Shown here: piece by piece, positions 6,469 to 8,543 of the stretch
Numbering within the stretch: the first letter of the stretch is position 1
How the letters are laid out: each line of letters begins with the position of its first letter
Source: JBBKWQ01 sp037969115
GTDB lineage: Bacteria; Actinomycetota; Acidimicrobiia; Acidimicrobiales; Ilumatobacteraceae
DNA: 8,543 bases
Assembly: GCA_037969115.1 (NCBI GenBank)
Contig: JBBKWQ010000117.1
Location: 1-8,543, forward strand
Direction of reading: 5' to 3'
Program-made: the position numbers and the translations under genes
The notes under the pieces: model-generated
The model's input: the letters and a program-made list of their open reading frames with translations, nothing else
Told to the model about the DNA's origin: nothing
Databases searched by the model: none

Positions 6469-6501
6469 CCCGTCCGGCTCGGCGGCCCCTCACCGTCAGG
6501 C
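6463..6501. repeat. 7-bp inverted repeat covering both stop codons of the convergent SWEET-like and ABC-F genes
   Basis: GCCTGAC (6463-6469) and GTCAGGC (6495-6501) are perfect reverse complements with 25 bases between. Each arm contains the terminal Ala codon and TGA stop of one of the convergent genes. It could form a bidirectional transcription-end hairpin, but the loop is long and no T-tract follows on either strand. Chance similarity of two GCC-TGA ends is possible. Confidence 0.3.
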
Positions 6502-8112
6502 AAGGCTGACCAGCTCGAGCCAGTCGCGACTGAAGTAGTCGACATCACCGTCAGGCATCAACAGCACCTTGGTGGGTTGCAGCTGCTCGACGAACTCGGT
6601 GTCGTGGCTCACGAAGATGATGGCACCAGGCCACGATCCCAGCGAATCGGCCACTGCCTGCCGGGACGCCGGGTCGAGGTTGTTGGTGGGTTCATCGAGC
6701 AGCAGGAGGTTGTTGCGCCCGACCATGAGCATCGCGAGTGCGAGCTTGGTCTTCTCACCACCCGACAGCGTGCCCGAATCCTGGAACACCTTGTCGCCCG
6801 ACAGACCGAACATGCCCAGCAACCCGCGAAGCTGGGTCTCGGTGAGTTGTACCGTGGACGGCACTGCGTTGCGGATGTTGTCGAGCAGACTCTTGTCGGT
6901 CATCAGGTTGTCGTGCTCCTGGGCGTAGTAGCCGGCGGCGACGTGGTGACCGAACTCGAAGTGGCCGAGATCGGCCTCGGTCTCGCCCGAGAGGATGCGG
7001 AGCAAGGTGGTCTTGCCGGCGCCGTTCAGACCGAGCACCAACAGCCGCTCCCCGCGGCCCAGGTCGAACCCGACGTCTTCGAACACGGGCGGTCCGCCGT
7101 AGCCCTTGCACATGCCCTCGGCCCTGATCACGGTCTGACCGCTCGGTGGCGGCGGCGGGAACTTGACCGTGATCTGCTTGGTCTGTTTCGGCCCGTGAAC
7201 GCGTTCGGCCTCGAGACGAGCGATTCGTTTCTCCATGTTGTGCGCCATGGCTGCCTTCGTGGCTTTGGCGCCGAACCGATCGACCACATCCTGCATGCGG
7301 GCGACCTCTTTGGTCTGTTGTGCCGCCTTCTTGGCGAGCCGACGTTCGTCCTCGGCGCGAGCCGTGACGTACTGCGTGTACGTGCCCTTGTATTCGACGA
7401 CCTCACCGATCGACGTTTCGGTGGGACGGTCGAGATGCAAGACGCGGGTGATCGCCTCGTCGAGCAGTTCGAGGTCGTGGCTGATCACGAGCAAGGCGCC
7501 CCGGTACTGGCGGAGAAAGCCCAGGAGCCATTCCTTCGCGTCGATGTCGAGGTGGTTGGTCGGCTCGTCGAGACACAACACGTCGCTGCCAGCGAACAGG
7601 ATGCGCGACAGTTCGACCCGCCGGCGCTCACCGCCTGACAGCACGCCGACCGAAAGCGCGAGTCGTTCCTCGTCGAGACCGAGTCCGGCCGCCATGGCCC
7701 GCGCCTCGCTCTCGGCGCCGTAACCACCGTTGACCCGGAAGTTCTCCTCGGCACGGCTGTATCGGGCGACCGCGCGATCACTCGGATCTTCCTCCATGGC
7801 GATGCGAAGCTTCTCGATGCGGTCGAGCTGATCGTCGATGCCGCGTCCGGACAACACGTGCGTGATCGCCGTTCGACCGTCGAACACGCCCGCGATTCGT
7901 GGGTCCTGAGGCAGGTAGCCGAAACCACCCTTCCGCATCACATGGCCGGCGGCCGGCTCGACGTCACCGCCGAGTACTCGGAAGAGCGACGTCTTCCCGG
8001 CGCCGTTCCGACCGACGATCCCCACCTTGTCGCGCGCCATGACGGTGAAGCTGGCCCGCTCCACCACGCGACGGCCGCCGACATCGACGGAGAGAGCCTG
8101 GGCCTGGAGCAC
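6496..8112 (-). CDS. ABC-F family ATPase (ribosome-associated, no membrane domain)
   Basis: A 538-residue soluble protein with two ABC ATPase domains and no transmembrane part. ABC-F proteins bind the ribosomal E site and act as translation factors (EttA, Uup types) or as antibiotic-protection factors. Domain 1 has Walker A G34-RNGAGKT-41, signature LSGGE 158-162, Walker B with LDEP 181-184 (catalytic E183) and switch His212. Domain 2 has Walker A G361-LNGAGKT-368, signature LSGGE 449-453, DEPTN 473-477 and switch His503. The inter-domain linker (about 240-325) is charged, partly coiled (AKKAAQQTKEVARMQD), and ends in a run of prolines at 319-323. The protein starts at GTG 8112, six bases after a -10-like hexamer. 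Both catalytic glutamates and all nucleotide motifs are intact, so it should be active. The linker is not obviously a long resistance type, and I do not assign a subfamily. Confidence 0.94.
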   Translation of the reverse strand: MLQAQALSVDVGGRRVVERASFTVMARDKVGIVGRNGAGKTSLFRVLGGDVEPAAGHVMRKGGFGYLPQDPRIAGVFDGRTAITHVLSGRGIDDQLDRIEKLRIAMEEDPSDRAVARYSRAEENFRVNGGYGAESEARAMAAGLGLDEERLALSVGVLSGGERRRVELSRILFAGSDVLCLDEPTNHLDIDAKEWLLGFLRQYRGALLVISHDLELLDEAITRVLHLDRPTETSIGEVVEYKGTYTQYVTARAEDERRLAKKAAQQTKEVARMQDVVDRFGAKATKAAMAHNMEKRIARLEAERVHGPKQTKQITVKFPPPPPSGQTVIRAEGMCKGYGGPPVFEDVGFDLGRGERLLVLGLNGAGKTTLLRILSGETEADLGHFEFGHHVAAGYYAQEHDNLMTDKSLLDNIRNAVPSTVQLTETQLRGLLGMFGLSGDKVFQDSGTLSGGEKTKLALAMLMVGRNNLLLLDEPTNNLDPASRQAVADSLGSWPGAIIFVSHDTEFVEQLQPTKVLLMPDGDVDYFSRDWLELVSLA

Positions 8113-8118
8113 CGGATC

Positions 8119-8146
8119 AGGCTACGGTCGTTGTCGATGTCGGCAA
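8119..8146 (-). promoter_or_regulatory. Promoter of the ABC-F gene (TTGCCG -35, TAGCCT -10), leaderless
   Basis: On the minus strand TTGCCG (8146-8141) is followed after 16 bases by TAGCCT (8124-8119), then six bases (GATCCG) and GTG at 8112. Transcription would begin on the start codon, and no Shine-Dalgarno sequence is present. The -35 lies inside the coding start of the divergent DUF2752 gene, so the two genes cannot vary independently here. Confidence 0.5.
8123..8128 (+). promoter_or_regulatory. -10 hexamer of a leaderless promoter for the DUF2752 gene, sharing TA with the divergent ABC-F -10
   Basis: TACGGT fits TANNNT and lies eight bases before the ATG at 8137. Its first two bases, TA at 8123-8124, are also the first two bases of the minus-strand TAGCCT of the ABC-F promoter. 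No good -35 is seen on this strand, so it may be the weaker of the pair. Confidence 0.4.
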
Positions 8147-8543
8147 CGGCGACACTCGACAGACCGGCGACCGCGTCGGTGCGCGGGCGCTTGCCGGCGA
8201 TGGCGGCACCGATCGCGTGCGGGTGCTGTCTCGTGGCCGGCGCCGCATACGTCGTTGCCGACAACCCGTCCGACGGTGGCGTCTTCTTCCCCTGCCCATT
8301 TCGAACGCTCACTGGTTTGTGGTGCCCGGGTTGCGGCATGACGAGGGCAACGCACCACCTGGTGCGCGGCGACATCGCGACGGCGATGCGATTCAATGTG
8401 TTCGTACTACTCGTGCTGACCGCCATCGCCGGCTCGTGGCTGGTGTGGTTGCTCGACACGGCCGGCCGCCGTGTCGAATGGGCCCGGCGCGTGCCGCCTT
8501 GGGCGTACGCGGCCGCGATCGCGGCCCTGCTGGCGTTCGGCGT
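8137..8543 (+). CDS. DUF2752 family membrane protein (3' truncated by the window edge)
   Basis: The frame starting at ATG 8137 is open to the window edge, giving 135 visible residues. It carries the DUF2752 core: C53-PF-RTLTGLWC63-PGC66-G-MTRA, then H73-H-L-x-R-G-D and N87. The C-P-x-R...G-x-x-C-P-G-C-G-x-T-R cysteine pattern is the family signature. Hydrophobic helices lie at about 24-41, 87-106 and 122 onward, so this is a small inner-membrane protein. The family has no established function; the three conserved cysteines suggest metal binding or redox chemistry, which is inference. The start is chosen from a TACGGT hexamer eight bases upstream. Only 24 bases separate it from the divergent ABC-F start. 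The stop codon is beyond the window. Confidence 0.88.
   Translation, partial: MSATATLDRPATASVRGRLPAMAAPIACGCCLVAGAAYVVADNPSDGGVFFPCPFRTLTGLWCPGCGMTRATHHLVRGDIATAMRFNVFVLLVLTAIAGSWLVWLLDTAGRRVEWARRVPPWAYAAAIAALLAFG

Noticed and set aside
6577..7638. A 353-codon plus-strand open frame opposite the ABC-F gene
   Set aside because: It is the exact antisense shadow of ABC-F motifs, and its product shows no recognisable domain. The ABC-F reading has all expected ATPase motifs.

Overview
High-GC bacterial DNA that reads as an actinobacterium. Acidimicrobiia, in the Ilumatobacter neighbourhood, is my best guess: it rests on the secreted protein with repeated 'DVTGWF' modules, the CGNR zinc-finger regulator, the codon bias and the near absence of Shine-Dalgarno sequences. 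No database search was possible, so this placement is inference. There are no RNA genes, CRISPR arrays, insertion sequences or phage genes, and no gene-free stretch longer than about 125 bases.

Layout. The left edge (1-219, +) holds the C-terminus of a membrane protein, perhaps an MFS transporter. Then come a PIG-L/LmbE-type zinc deacetylase (275-1003, +), a large secreted protein with three tandem ~120-residue repeats and a C-terminal domain I cannot identify firmly (1095-3371, +), and a class I iron-sulfur fumarase of the single-chain FumA type (3432-5084, +). A CGNR zinc-finger regulator (5676-5125, -) converges on the fumarase. It is divergent from a seven-helix, two-PQ-loop SWEET-like membrane protein (5800-6468, +). 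An ABC-F ATPase (8112-6496, -) converges on the SWEET-like gene and is divergent from a DUF2752 membrane protein that runs off the right edge (8137-8543, +).

How the genes relate. This is a housekeeping or mixed region rather than one pathway. The complete genes look like single transcription units. Nearly all share one promoter format: a TANNNT hexamer ends 6-8 bases before the start codon, with no ribosome binding site, which points to leaderless mRNAs. This pattern also helps choose start codons for the fumarase and, less strictly, the secreted protein.

Most worth a second look: (1) four exact-period 13-bp direct repeats between the divergent CGNR regulator and the SWEET-like gene, running into the latter's -35 region; (2) a 9-bp tandem duplication whose junction creates that gene's -10 hexamer; (3) back-to-back promoters for ABC-F and DUF2752 whose -10 hexamers share one TA step. 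I saw no clearly new multi-gene defence or biosynthetic system here.
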